Source: Phenylobacterium zucineum HLK1 (GTDB lineage Bacteria; Pseudomonadota; Alphaproteobacteria; Caulobacterales; Caulobacteraceae). Taken from it: 64,000 nt of DNA. Position 1 is the first letter of the stretch, and each line of letters begins with the position of its first letter. This document shows positions 45,575-53,845 of this stretch, one piece after another. The position numbers and the translations under genes are program-made. The stretch lies in NCBI RefSeq assembly GCF_000017265.1, contig NC_011144.1:992001-1056000 (forward strand), written 5' to 3'. The notes beneath the pieces are model-generated. The model was not told where the DNA came from. It worked only from the letters and a program-made list of their open reading frames with translations, and did not search any database.

Positions 45575-46339
45575 CTAGAACCAGCCGGCCGCCTTCAACG
45601 CCGCGGCGTGGCGGCGGCTGATCGGGACGGCCAGCCCGGTCTTCAGCCGCGCTTCGCCTGCGCCCCGGCGCCAGCGCACCGTCTCGATGGCGTCGGCGGC
45701 CACCCACCACGACCGGTGGGTCTGGAAGCCGGGCGCCTGGGCCAGTTCGGCCAGGGCGTCGCCGAAGCGGGCGGTGACCAGCTCGTCGCCGGCGTCGGTG
45801 TGGACGCGCAGGTAGTGGTCCTCGGCCTCCACCGCGATCAGCGCCGCCGCCCGCCGCCGCGCCGACAGCCGCCGGCGGAACCCGGCGGTCGGGTCCGGCG
45901 GCGGCTCGGCCCCGGACGCGGCGCCCGGCAGCGGTCGAGGCTCCGTCCGGGCCAGCGCCAGCTGCCGCAGGGCCATGATGGCGAAGCTCAGCAGGAAGAC
46001 CTGGAACGCCAGCCCGGCCGGGTCGAGCAGGCGCAGGGGCGAGCCCAGCAGCAGGTGCGCCACGACCACCACCAGCAGGGTCACCAGGGGCGTCATGCCG
46101 ACGCTCACCGCCAGCAGCCGCGGCCAGAAGCCGGCGAGCCGGCGGCGCGCCGCCTCGTCCAGGGCGATGCCGATGGCGCCGCCGCCGACGATCAGGATCA
46201 GCCAGTAGGCCATCCGCAGGCCCAGCGGCCAGGCGGCGCTCTGGAACGGGCCCAGGAAGGCCACCACGACGCCCATGGCGGTCAGCAGCGCGGTCTCGGC
46301 GGCGAGGCGTCTGGCGAGGGGCGGGCCGAGTCGGATCAC
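45575..46339 (-). CDS. LytTR DNA-binding protein with N-terminal membrane domain
   Basis: A protein of 254 residues using GTG 46339, the only sensible start in frame. The N-terminal half has about four membrane helices (TALLTAMGVVVAFLGPF, AYWLILIVGGGAIGIAL, GMTPLVTLLVVVVAHLLLGS, LAFQVFLLSFAIMAL). The C-terminal roughly 100 residues are a LytTR domain (ALIAVEAEDHYLRVHTDAGD, FQTHRSWWVAADAIETVRWR, AVPISRRHAAALKAAGWF). It is a membrane-bound regulator without receiver domain. It is divergent from the DUF2306 gene, with a direct repeat in the gap that may be its site. Confidence 0.88.
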   Translation of the reverse strand: MIRLGPPLARRLAAETALLTAMGVVVAFLGPFQSAAWPLGLRMAYWLILIVGGGAIGIALDEAARRRLAGFWPRLLAVSVGMTPLVTLLVVVVAHLLLGSPLRLLDPAGLAFQVFLLSFAIMALRQLALARTEPRPLPGAASGAEPPPDPTAGFRRRLSARRRAAALIAVEAEDHYLRVHTDAGDELVTARFGDALAELAQAPGFQTHRSWWVAADAIETVRWRRGAGEARLKTGLAVPISRRHAAALKAAGWF

Positions 46340-46357
46340 GGCCCAAGTCTGCCATGC

Positions 46358-46392
46358 GGCGCCGCTCGCGCAGAATGGGCGCCGTTCGCGCA
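46358..46392. promoter_or_regulatory. Direct repeat with 20-bp period, candidate LytTR operator
   Basis: GGCGCCGCTCGCGCA at 46358-46372 recurs as GGCGCCGTTCGCGCA at 46378-46392 (14 of 15 identical). The period of 20 bp is close to two helix turns, the arrangement LytTR dimers use on paired direct repeats. It lies 19 bp ahead of the LytTR gene start and about 75 bp ahead of the DUF2306 start, so it could control both. Confidence 0.6.
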
Positions 46393-46468
46393 AAGCGGCC
46401 TTCCGCGGCCCCGCCGGATCGGCAGGTTCGCCTCCATCGCAGGACCGCCGCAAGGAGGGCGAAACGTG

Positions 46469-47083
46469 ATGAAGGCGAGTGTTTCCAAGGGCGTGTGGGC
46501 GTTCGGGGCCCTGCTCAGCGTGCTCGTCGCGCTGGTCTCCTACCGCTATGTGGCGGGCGTGGGCCTGATGGCGCCGAACGTGATGGCCAACCGCTTCGTG
46601 CAGCCGTGGCTGGTGCTGCACGCGGGCGGCGCGTCCACCGCGCTGCTGATCGGCGCCTTCCAGTTCATGCCGCGGGTGCGGGCGAGCGGGCCCTGGCTGC
46701 ACCGGTGGCTCGGCCGGACCTACGCCGCGGGTTGCCTGATCGGCGGCGTCTCGGGCTTGGCCCTGGCGGCGGGAACGTCGGCGGGCCCGGTGGCGGCCTG
46801 GGGGTTCGGCCTGCTCGCGGTCGCCTGGATTTTCACCACGCTGCAGGCCTGGCGCTTCGCCCGGACGCGGCGGTTCGAGGCGCATCGCGCCTGGATGGTC
46901 CGCTCCTTCGCGCTCACCTTCGCCGCCGTCACCCTCCGGGTCTACATCCCGCTTTCGCCCCTGGCGGGCGTCCACCCCGAGGAGGCCTATGTGGCCATCG
47001 CCTGGCTCTGCTGGGTCCCGAACCTGGCCATCGCCGAGCTGTGGCTGCGCTCGCGGCCGGCCCTCGTCGCGGCGCGCGCCTGA
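46469..47083 (+). CDS. DUF2306 membrane protein
   Basis: A protein of 204 residues from ATG 46469; GTG one codon earlier (46466) is better spaced from AAGGAGG and may be the true start. It has about six membrane segments (VWAFGALLSVLVALVSYRYV, LVLHAGGASTALLIGAFQFM, GWGFGLL-type helices). Conserved features are HAGGA, HRWLGR and EAHRAWMVRSFALTFAAVTL, with several His in or near the membrane that may bind metal or haem. The function of the family is unknown. Its divergent neighbour is a LytTR regulator. Confidence 0.88.
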   Translation: MKASVSKGVWAFGALLSVLVALVSYRYVAGVGLMAPNVMANRFVQPWLVLHAGGASTALLIGAFQFMPRVRASGPWLHRWLGRTYAAGCLIGGVSGLALAAGTSAGPVAAWGFGLLAVAWIFTTLQAWRFARTRRFEAHRAWMVRSFALTFAAVTLRVYIPLSPLAGVHPEEAYVAIAWLCWVPNLAIAELWLRSRPALVAARA

Positions 47084-47104
47084 TCCATTGATGGCCGGAT
47101 AACG

Positions 47105-47135
47105 CGACCTGCTGACAGGCCCTGTCAGCAGGTCG
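47105..47135. promoter_or_regulatory. 31-bp palindrome ahead of the GST gene
   Basis: Arms of 15 bp (CGACCTGCTGACAGG and its exact reverse complement) flank one central C at 47120. It ends 47 bp before the GST start, in the promoter zone. No T-run follows on either strand, so a terminator is unlikely. The CTGACAG/CTGTCAG core resembles operators of TetR- or MarR-type regulators of drug and stress genes. Confidence 0.75.
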
Positions 47136-47182
47136 GCGTAGGATCGCCGCGGGTCTGGCGACCAACCGCAAGGAGTTCCGCG

Positions 47183-47827
47183 ATGTCGGACGAACTCGTC
47201 TTCTACACTCACCCCATGTCCCGCGGCCGGATCATCCGGTGGATGCTGGAGGAGGTGGGGCAGCCCTACACCACCAAGGTGCTCGCCTGGGGCGAGAACA
47301 AGTCGCCCGAGTACCTGGCGGTCAATCCGATGGGCAAGGTCCCGACCATAGTCCACGGCGGGACGGTCGTGACCGAGTGCGCGGCGATCTGCGCCTATCT
47401 CGCCGACGCGTTCCCTCAGGCGGGCCTCGCGCCGCCGCACGGCAGCCGCCTGCGCGGCCCCTACTACCGCTGGCTGTTCTTCGGGGCCGGCCCGATCGAG
47501 CAGGCCGTGGGCGTCAAGACGCTGGGTATCGAGCTCTCCGACGAGCAGAAGATGATGCTCGGCTTCGGCGACATGAAGACCGTCCTCGACACCCTCGAGG
47601 GGGCGCTCAAGGACCGCGAGTACCTGGCCGGCGAGGCATTCACGGCCGCCGACCTCTACATCGCCTCGCACCTCGGCTGGGGCATGGAGTTCGGCACGCT
47701 GGAGAAGCGTGCGACGTTCCAGGCCTACGTCGAGCGGTGCGGGAACCGCCCGGCCTCCAAGCGCGCCGACGAGATCGACAACGCGCTCATGGCCCAGATG
47801 CAGCCCCAGCCCGAACCGGCCGAGTAG
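47183..47827 (+). CDS. Glutathione S-transferase family protein
   Basis: A protein of 214 residues. The N-terminal thioredoxin-like domain has FYTHPMSRGRIIRWML, with Ser13 a candidate catalytic residue, the cis-Pro in GKVPTIV and the glutathione contact VTECAAICAYLAD. The C-terminal helical domain contains AGEAFTAADLYIASHL. It conjugates or reduces using glutathione; the substrate is unknown. The gene has a strong palindrome upstream, suggesting repressor control. Confidence 0.93.
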   Translation: MSDELVFYTHPMSRGRIIRWMLEEVGQPYTTKVLAWGENKSPEYLAVNPMGKVPTIVHGGTVVTECAAICAYLADAFPQAGLAPPHGSRLRGPYYRWLFFGAGPIEQAVGVKTLGIELSDEQKMMLGFGDMKTVLDTLEGALKDREYLAGEAFTAADLYIASHLGWGMEFGTLEKRATFQAYVERCGNRPASKRADEIDNALMAQMQPQPEPAE

Positions 47828-47843
47828 GGGCCGCCTCTTCCCC

Positions 47844-47950
47844 TGTCGTCATGGCCCGCGTCATGCGGGCCACCCATCCCGACGCCCGTCCGCAGCAGGG
47901 GCGGCGCCGCCCCAGGCTGGGTCGCCCGGACAAGCCGGGCGATGACGAAA
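47844..47950. repeat. Intergenic palindromic repeat (REP-like)
   Basis: The 154-bp gap between the convergent GST and EF-G-like genes holds an imperfect inverted repeat. The left side (TCGTCATGGCCCGCGTCATG and on) mirrors the right side (GGTCGCCCGGACAAGCCGGG, CGATGACGA). This looks like the common alphaproteobacterial dispersed repeat that reads GTCATCGCCCGGCTTGTCCG on the minus strand. It may also end transcription from both sides. Confidence 0.6.
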
Positions 47951-47981
47951 GAGGAGAGCGAACGCGTTCTTCCTCGGCTCC

Positions 47982-49994
47982 CTACGCTCCCTCCCTCGCG
48001 TGGTTCGCGGCCTCCTCGGCGAGGCGGCCGTGGAGCTCGCTCATGTGGTCGAAGTCGGCCTCGAAGGCGCCCAGGCCCTGGGTCAGCCCGCGCAGCTCGG
48101 CGATCAGGTCCTGGCGCTCGCTCTGCGGCAGGTAGGCCTCGATCCGCTCCCAGCCGCGCCAGTCCTCCCGCGGCCCCAGGCCCAGGATCTGGCCCCGCCG
48201 CGCGGTGAGCGCCGAGGTGACGTTCGAGGCGCTCGGCGAGGGCGAATAGACGACCAGCTTCTCGATCGGCTCCAGGAGGATCGTGCCGGCCGCCTTCAGG
48301 GCCTCCTCGATCGCCAGGCGCCCGGCGGTGCGGAAGGCCATTTCCGAGGAGTCGACGCTGTGGGTCATGCCGTCCACCAGCGTGACCTCCAGGTCGGTGA
48401 CCGGGAAGCCCAGGAGCCCGTGGGCGAGGCCGTCGCGCACGCCGTCCTCGACCGCCGGGACCCACTGCCTGGGCACGGCGCCGCCGACGATCCTCGACTG
48501 GAAGACGACGCCGGAGCCGCGGGGCAGGGGCTTCACCTCGATGGTCACGTCAGCGAATTGGCCGTGGCCGCCGGACTGCTTCTTGTGGCGCGCCCGCTGG
48601 GTCACCGCCCCCCGGATGGTCTCGCGGTAGGGGGTCTTCGGTTGCTGGGTGTCGATCTCGACGCCGAAGCGCCGCTTCAGCCGCTCCAGCGCCAGCCGCA
48701 CGTGCCCCTCGCCCTGGCCGGCCAGCAGCACCTGGCGCGCCTCGGCGTCGTGGGTCAGCGACAGACCCGGGTCCTCCTCGACCAGCTTGCCGAGCGCGCC
48801 CGAGAGGCGGACGTCGTCGTTGCGGTTCTTGGCGATCAGGGCGACGGCGAACAGCGGCCGGCGCGGGCGGGCGGTCGCCTTCACCTGCTGCGGCCGGCCG
48901 GTGGTGGAGAGGATCTGGCCCGCCTGGGCGGCCTCGACCTTGCCGATGGCGCAGACCTCGCCCACCGGCGCCTCGGCGATCTTCTTCAGCGCCGCGCCCT
49001 GGACGCCGAAGAGGCCGCCGGCGCGCTGCTTCTGGCCGTCCGGCAGAACGAACTCGGCCCCGTCCGCCAGCGGGGCGCCGAAGACGCGGGCGTAGGCCAG
49101 CTTGCCCGACTGGCCGGCGTAGGCGGCCTTCAGCACATAGGCGCCCGCCTCGACGCCCAGCCGCTCGGCGGCGCGGGATGGCGGGGGCGTCTCGTGGCGC
49201 AGCGCCTTCAGCAGGCGGCGCACGCCGAAGCCGTTCTGGGCTGAGCCGAAGAAGACCGGCGTGATCTGCCCTGCGTTCATCTCGCGCACGAGGTCGGCGA
49301 AGACCGCGTCGCGGCTGGGGACCACGTCGGAGAGGAGCTGCTCCAGCAGCTCGTCGTCGAAGTCGGCGATCTGCTCCAGCATGTGGAAGCGCGCCTCGGC
49401 CTCGGCGTCGCGCAGCTCGCCGGGGATGTCCACCTGCTGGCTGGGCTGTCCCGGCCGCCAGACGAAGCACCGCTCGAGCGCCAGGTCGATGAAGCCCGAG
49501 ACCTTGTCGCCTTCCCACGTCGGGATCTGCCGGGCCACCAGCGGCGAGGACGAGACGGGGGCCAGCGCCTCCAGCAGCTCCTGGAGGGACCCGCGGGCCT
49601 GGTCCATCTTGTTGATGAAGAGGGCGTGCGGCACGCCCAGGCGCTCCAGCTCGCGCAGGGTGGGCTGCAGCAGCACGGCCTTGGCGGGGTCGGGCTCGGC
49701 CACCACGACGGCCAGGTCCACGGCGGGCAGGGCGGCGTCGATCTCGGCGCAGAACTCCAGCGACCCGGGGCAGTCGACGACGGCGTAGCGGTCGCCCATG
49801 AACTCGAAGCCCGCCAGGTTCAGCTCGACCGAATGGCCGCGGGCCTTGGCCTCGGGACTGCTGTCGCCCACCTCGCCCCGGCGGTCGGCGGCGCCGGTGG
49901 CGTGCAGCAGGGCCTCCATCAGGGCGGTCTTGCCGGCGCTTGTGGGGCCCACGAGCGCAAGCGCCCGAACGGACCCCTTTTCCTGGATTGCCAT
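47982..49994 (-). CDS. EF-G-like translational GTPase lacking the usual catalytic histidine
   Basis: A protein of 670 residues from ATG 49994 (MAIQEKGSVRALALVGP). It has a P-loop GPTSAGKT (16-23), G4 NKMD (128-131), the G' and domain II regions, and EF-G-type domains III-V (GEGHVRLALERLKRRFGVEI, GGHGQFADVTIEV, SSEMAFRTAGRLAIEEALKA). Switch I reads RGHSV where EF-G has RGITI. Switch II reads DCPGSLEF where EF-G has DTPGHVDF, so the catalytic His is Ser78. This is the divergent fusA2-like group rather than the main elongation factor. Its role is unknown; GTP hydrolysis is probably slow or activated otherwise. Confidence 0.88.
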   Translation of the reverse strand: MAIQEKGSVRALALVGPTSAGKTALMEALLHATGAADRRGEVGDSSPEAKARGHSVELNLAGFEFMGDRYAVVDCPGSLEFCAEIDAALPAVDLAVVVAEPDPAKAVLLQPTLRELERLGVPHALFINKMDQARGSLQELLEALAPVSSSPLVARQIPTWEGDKVSGFIDLALERCFVWRPGQPSQQVDIPGELRDAEAEARFHMLEQIADFDDELLEQLLSDVVPSRDAVFADLVREMNAGQITPVFFGSAQNGFGVRRLLKALRHETPPPSRAAERLGVEAGAYVLKAAYAGQSGKLAYARVFGAPLADGAEFVLPDGQKQRAGGLFGVQGAALKKIAEAPVGEVCAIGKVEAAQAGQILSTTGRPQQVKATARPRRPLFAVALIAKNRNDDVRLSGALGKLVEEDPGLSLTHDAEARQVLLAGQGEGHVRLALERLKRRFGVEIDTQQPKTPYRETIRGAVTQRARHKKQSGGHGQFADVTIEVKPLPRGSGVVFQSRIVGGAVPRQWVPAVEDGVRDGLAHGLLGFPVTDLEVTLVDGMTHSVDSSEMAFRTAGRLAIEEALKAAGTILLEPIEKLVVYSPSPSASNVTSALTARRGQILGLGPREDWRGWERIEAYLPQSERQDLIAELRGLTQGLGAFEADFDHMSELHGRLAEEAANHAREGA

Positions 49995-50195
49995 GGTCGT
50001 TCTCCCACGCACCGAAGGCGTCCCGGACGCCCCCGTTTCCCCCGGAACCTGCGGGGGTCGGAAGCGTCCGAGGCGCTTGTGATGAGCGGCCGACGACCGA
50101 CTGGGCCGGCCAACGCCGCCCGATGGGAAAACCCTACGCCCCGGCTCGCGCCGTTGGCTAGCGGCGGCCCGTTCGAGTCCTCGTGATCGGGAAAG

Positions 50196-51758
50196 CTATC
50201 GGGCGAGGGCGGGTCGCATGGCGGGCGGCTTGATCTTCAGCTCGAGGGTCTCGGAGGCCGGGCCGTAGAACCAGCCCTGGGCGTAGTCGACGCCGGCCAG
50301 CCGCACGGCGCGCTCGGCGTCGGCGGTCTCGACCATCTCGGCCAGGGTCTCGACGCCCAGCTCGCGGCACATGTTCACCAGGTGCCGGATGAAGGTGCTC
50401 TCGCGCCCGCCGTGCTGCAGCTCGCGGATGTAGCGCCCGTCGATCTTCACGATGTCGACGGTCAGTTGCTGCAGGTAGGCGAGCGAGGCCGCGCCGGCGC
50501 CGAAGTCGTCGAGGCAGATCTCGCAGCCCGCCTCGCGCAGGGCCGCGAGCCGCCGGTCCGCCTGGGCAAGGTCGTCGATGGCCGCGCTCTCGGTGATCTC
50601 CAGCACCAGCCGGTCCCTGGTCGCCGGCTTGGCTCGCAGCAGCGCGATGGCCCGGCTGACGAAGGCGTCCGAGCCGATGGTGCGGCCCGAGATGTTCACC
50701 GCCAGCCGGTGCTTCGGCTCGCGCTCCAGCACCCGCAGGGCCTCGGTCAGGATGGCCAGGTCCAGCGGCTCGATGAGATCCATCTCCTCGGCCGCCCGGA
50801 TCGTCGGGAAGGGGCTGGCCTCCTCGCCGAAGCGGACCAGCACCTCGTGGTGGCTCACCCGGCCGTCCATCAGCCGCACGACGGGCTGGTAGGTCAGGCG
50901 GAACTGCCGGTCGCGTATGGTGGCGCTCAGCGTGCGGGCGTCGTCGAGCGCGCCCTCCAGGGCCTGGTCCAGCGCCTGGTTGAGGCTGTCGGGCTGGATC
51001 TGGGCGAAGCCGCCCTCCATGAAGCTGGTGAGGGCGAAGCGCAGGGCGCGCATCGCCTGCTTGGCGCCGTCCACCCCGCCCATGGCCACGGCGCCGGCAG
51101 CGGGCTGCACGTCGGCGTCGATCAGCTTCTTCAGCCGGTCCTGCAGCGCCTCGACCGGCTCCCCCCGGCGGCGCACGAGGGCGTAGCGGTCATCGCCCAG
51201 CTCGGCGGCGGTCTCGCCCCGGTGGGACAGCGCGCGCAGCGTTCCGGTGAGCTGGTCCAGCAGCTTGTCGCGACCCTCGCCGGCCGCCTCGATCTGGCGG
51301 CCGAGGCCCTCCAGTTCGATCAGAGCCATCTCCATCGCCGGATCCTCGGCGAGCCGGGCCGCGGCGGCCTCGAAGTCGGCGCGGCTGAGCAGGCCGTCCA
51401 CCCCGCCCGTGCTGACCCGGGAGAGCGCGCAGGAGATGGCGCCGCCGTTCTGCGGCAGGCGGAAGGCGGCGAGGCCCGCCAGGCGCTGGCCGTGCCCCTG
51501 TCCGGGGGTGAGCCGCACGGTCACCGGGCCGGCGCGGGCGCCGGGATCCAGGCCGGCGAACAGGGCCTCGACCATCGCATGGTCGGCGTCGTCCACGAAC
51601 TGGCGCCAGCTGCGCCCGACCAGCGAGGTCTCGGCCGCGCCCGAGAGGGTCTCGCTGGCGCCCAGCGCGAAGGCGATGCGCGCGTCCGGCCCCACCTCCA
51701 GGAGGAGGTCGGCCCCCGCGAACGCGAACCCCAGCAGCCGGTGCGACATCAGCTCCAC
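50196..51758 (-). CDS. PAS-like, degenerate GGDEF and EAL domain protein
   Basis: A protein of 520 residues (Met4, at 51749, is an alternative start). The first roughly 110 residues look PAS-like (FAGADLLLEVGPDARIAFAL). The middle has a GGDEF-like fold whose signature is LGDDRYALV, so it should not make c-di-GMP. The C-terminal EAL domain keeps EVLVRF in place of EAL, LAVNISGRTI, LEITESAAIDD, CLDDFGAGAASL, VKIDGRYI and AEMVETADAERA. These are the metal and catalytic residues, so phosphodiesterase activity is plausible. c-di-GMP controls CckA and flagella in Caulobacter, but no direct link is shown. Confidence 0.9.
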   Translation of the reverse strand: MELMSHRLLGFAFAGADLLLEVGPDARIAFALGASETLSGAAETSLVGRSWRQFVDDADHAMVEALFAGLDPGARAGPVTVRLTPGQGHGQRLAGLAAFRLPQNGGAISCALSRVSTGGVDGLLSRADFEAAAARLAEDPAMEMALIELEGLGRQIEAAGEGRDKLLDQLTGTLRALSHRGETAAELGDDRYALVRRRGEPVEALQDRLKKLIDADVQPAAGAVAMGGVDGAKQAMRALRFALTSFMEGGFAQIQPDSLNQALDQALEGALDDARTLSATIRDRQFRLTYQPVVRLMDGRVSHHEVLVRFGEEASPFPTIRAAEEMDLIEPLDLAILTEALRVLEREPKHRLAVNISGRTIGSDAFVSRAIALLRAKPATRDRLVLEITESAAIDDLAQADRRLAALREAGCEICLDDFGAGAASLAYLQQLTVDIVKIDGRYIRELQHGGRESTFIRHLVNMCRELGVETLAEMVETADAERAVRLAGVDYAQGWFYGPASETLELKIKPPAMRPALAR

Positions 51759-51844
51759 GTGGGGCGCCTGATCCTGTCGTAGACGAAGCTTGACCGTAGC
51801 CGGCCCGGCTTAAGTCGTGGTTTCCCTAGATGGTTTACGCCGGC

Positions 51845-52111
51845 TTACGCCGCCGCGGTGGTCCGGCGCGCCCGAAGCATGCGCTGGCGGTCCTTCAGGA
51901 CGCTGAAGAGCCGCTCGCGCTGGTGTTCGCCCGCGGGCAGGGGGATGCGGCTGTTCTGGATCTCCAGGTCATGGCCGGCTTCGCGGGCCAGGACGTCCAT
52001 GGCCTTGGGGTCCAGCCGCCAGAGCAGGTCGACGAGGTCGGCCACCAGCAGCTCGAGCGTCGCCACGCGCGAGACGAGGTCCCTTCGGCTGGTGCGGATC
52101 TCCTGGCTCAT
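51845..52111 (-). CDS. Small hypothetical protein
   Basis: A protein of 88 residues (MSQEIRTSRRDLVSRVATLE). It is predicted to be mostly helical, with a possible coiled coil (RVATLELLVADLVDLLWRLD) and a basic end (VLKDRQRMLRARRTTAAA). No family is recognised. It lies 86 bp upstream of the EAL gene on the same strand and could be co-transcribed with it. It is supported by codon pattern rather than homology. Confidence 0.55.
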   Translation of the reverse strand: MSQEIRTSRRDLVSRVATLELLVADLVDLLWRLDPKAMDVLAREAGHDLEIQNSRIPLPAGEHQRERLFSVLKDRQRMLRARRTTAAA

Positions 52112-52215
52112 CTGGCTTCCGCTTTCGGGTTCGGCGTACGATCCGCATAGGCTGCAGCCTACATCTTAAGGTTTCGATATCCGCGGGGCGTACATTGTGA
52201 GGCCTGGAGCGTAAT

Positions 52216-52716
52216 TTGACCGACCTGCCCCTAAGCGACCTGCCGGTACGGCCGACCGCCCGCGTCGTCCTGCTCGACCGCGAGGACCGCATCCTCCTGA
52301 TGAAGGGCCGCCTGCCCAGCGCGAAGGACCGTCCGGGCGCCTGGTTCACCGTCGGCGGCGGGGTGGAGCCCGGCGAGACGCCGGCGGAGGCGGCCATGCG
52401 CGAGATCCGCGAGGAGACCGGCATCCTCGACTTCGACCTGGGGCCTGTCCTGTGGCGTCGCGAGGGGGTCATGCGGATGCCGGAGCCGACCCTGTTCCGG
52501 GAGAGCTACTTCCTCGCCCGCTGCGAGGGCGCCGAGCCGGATCGTGGGGGGTGGAACGCCGTCGAGCGGGAGCTGATCGACGACATCCGCTGGTGGCGTC
52601 ACCAGGAGCTGCTGACGACGCAGGAGCGCGTCTTCCCGCCGGGGCTGGCCGAGCTGCTGGAGGAGGTGCTGTCCGGCCGGCTGCCTCCCGAGCCCCGCCC
52701 CATTCCCTGGATCTGA
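52216..52716 (+). CDS. Nudix hydrolase
   Basis: A protein of 166 residues starting at TTG 52216, the only standard start after an in-frame stop at 52198, with GGAG upstream. The Nudix box is GGVEPGETPAEAAMREIREE followed by TGI, all key Glu and Arg present. It hydrolyses a nucleoside diphosphate linked to another group; the substrate is open. It is divergent from the small hypothetical gene across 104 bp. Confidence 0.92.
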   Translation: MTDLPLSDLPVRPTARVVLLDREDRILLMKGRLPSAKDRPGAWFTVGGGVEPGETPAEAAMREIREETGILDFDLGPVLWRREGVMRMPEPTLFRESYFLARCEGAEPDRGGWNAVERELIDDIRWWRHQELLTTQERVFPPGLAELLEEVLSGRLPPEPRPIPWI

Positions 52717-52756
52717 CCGTCACCATACTGTCGGGCGGCGCCGCTAGAGGTCCCCC

Positions 52757-53845
52757 ATGCTCGCCCTGATGCTCGCCGCCGCCCTTGTCTCGCCCGACTG
52801 CGATCTGGAGCGCCCCTCGGGCGCGCCGGGGTGCACGCGCGCGGCCGTGGACGCCCTGCCGATGAACGCGATCCAGGCGATCGGCACCCACAACTCCTAC
52901 AAGCTCGCGATCTCGGCGAACGAGATGGCCGCCATCCGCGCCGTCAATCCGCGGCAGGCCGACGCCCTCGACTACAGCCACCGCCCCCTGGCCGAGCAGC
53001 TCGCCGCCGGCGCCCGCCAGCTCGAGATCGACATCGTCGACGACCCGCAGGGTGGCCTGTTCGCCAGGCCCCTCGGCCGCCGGATGGCCGGCGCGGCGGC
53101 CGAGCCCTACGGCCTGGAGCCCCTCAAGGCCCCCGGGCTGAAGGTGCTGCACGTCCCCGACGTCGACTACCGCTCCACCTGCCCGACCTTCCTCGGCTGC
53201 CTGCGCGAGATCCGCGCCTGGTCCCTCGCCAACCCCGAGCACGTGCCGATCCTGATCCTGCTGAACCTGAAGGAGGGCGGCCTGTCCTGGCCGGGGGCGG
53301 TGCAGGCGCCCGCCTTCGACGCGGCCGCGATGGACCGCATCGACGCCGAGATCCGGCAGGTCTTCCCGGAGGAGGCGCTGGTCACGCCCGACCAGGTGCA
53401 GGGACGCCACGCCACCCTGCGCGAGGCCGTGGGCGCCGGCGGCTGGCCGCGCCTGGCGGCCGCCCGGGGCCGGGTGATGTTCGCCTGCGACTGTCCGCCG
53501 GCGCAGGTCGCGGTCTACCGGGGAGAGCGCCGCAGCCTCGAGGGCCGGGCGGCGTTCGTGAACGTCGAGGAGACCTCGCCCGCCGCGGCCTACATCACCC
53601 TGAACCATCCGGTGGAGGACGCCGGCCGCATCCGCACCGCCGTGGAGGCCGGCCTCATCGTCCGCACGCGGGCCGACGCCGACACCTGGGAAGCGCGCAA
53701 GGGCGACCGGACGCGCCAGGCGGCGGCCCTCGCCTCGGGGGCGCAGTACGTCTCCACCGACTACATGGAGCCGGACCCGCGGTTCGGACCCTACAGCGTC
53801 GAACTGCCTGGCGGGGGCGCGGCCCGCCCGAACCCCGTCCGCTAG
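52757..53845 (+). CDS. Ca2+-dependent PI-phospholipase C1-like exported protein
   Basis: A protein of 362 residues with a short signal (MLALMLAAALVSPDCD). The catalytic His region is AIQAIGTHNSYKLAI and the second strand QLEIDIVDDPQGGLF carries acidic ligands. HVPDVDYRSTCPTFLGCL holds a likely disulphide and second His. This matches the phosphatidylinositol-specific phospholipase C1-like family. It may cleave phosphoinositides or related phosphodiesters outside the cell. Its 3' end overlaps the next gene's 3' end by 4 bp. Confidence 0.85.
   Translation: MLALMLAAALVSPDCDLERPSGAPGCTRAAVDALPMNAIQAIGTHNSYKLAISANEMAAIRAVNPRQADALDYSHRPLAEQLAAGARQLEIDIVDDPQGGLFARPLGRRMAGAAAEPYGLEPLKAPGLKVLHVPDVDYRSTCPTFLGCLREIRAWSLANPEHVPILILLNLKEGGLSWPGAVQAPAFDAAAMDRIDAEIRQVFPEEALVTPDQVQGRHATLREAVGAGGWPRLAAARGRVMFACDCPPAQVAVYRGERRSLEGRAAFVNVEETSPAAAYITLNHPVEDAGRIRTAVEAGLIVRTRADADTWEARKGDRTRQAAALASGAQYVSTDYMEPDPRFGPYSVELPGGGAARPNPVR

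Noticed and set aside
47105..47135. Palindrome before the GST gene as an intrinsic terminator of the DUF2306 gene
   Set aside because: No T-run on either side and the position fits a promoter operator better, though termination is not fully excluded.
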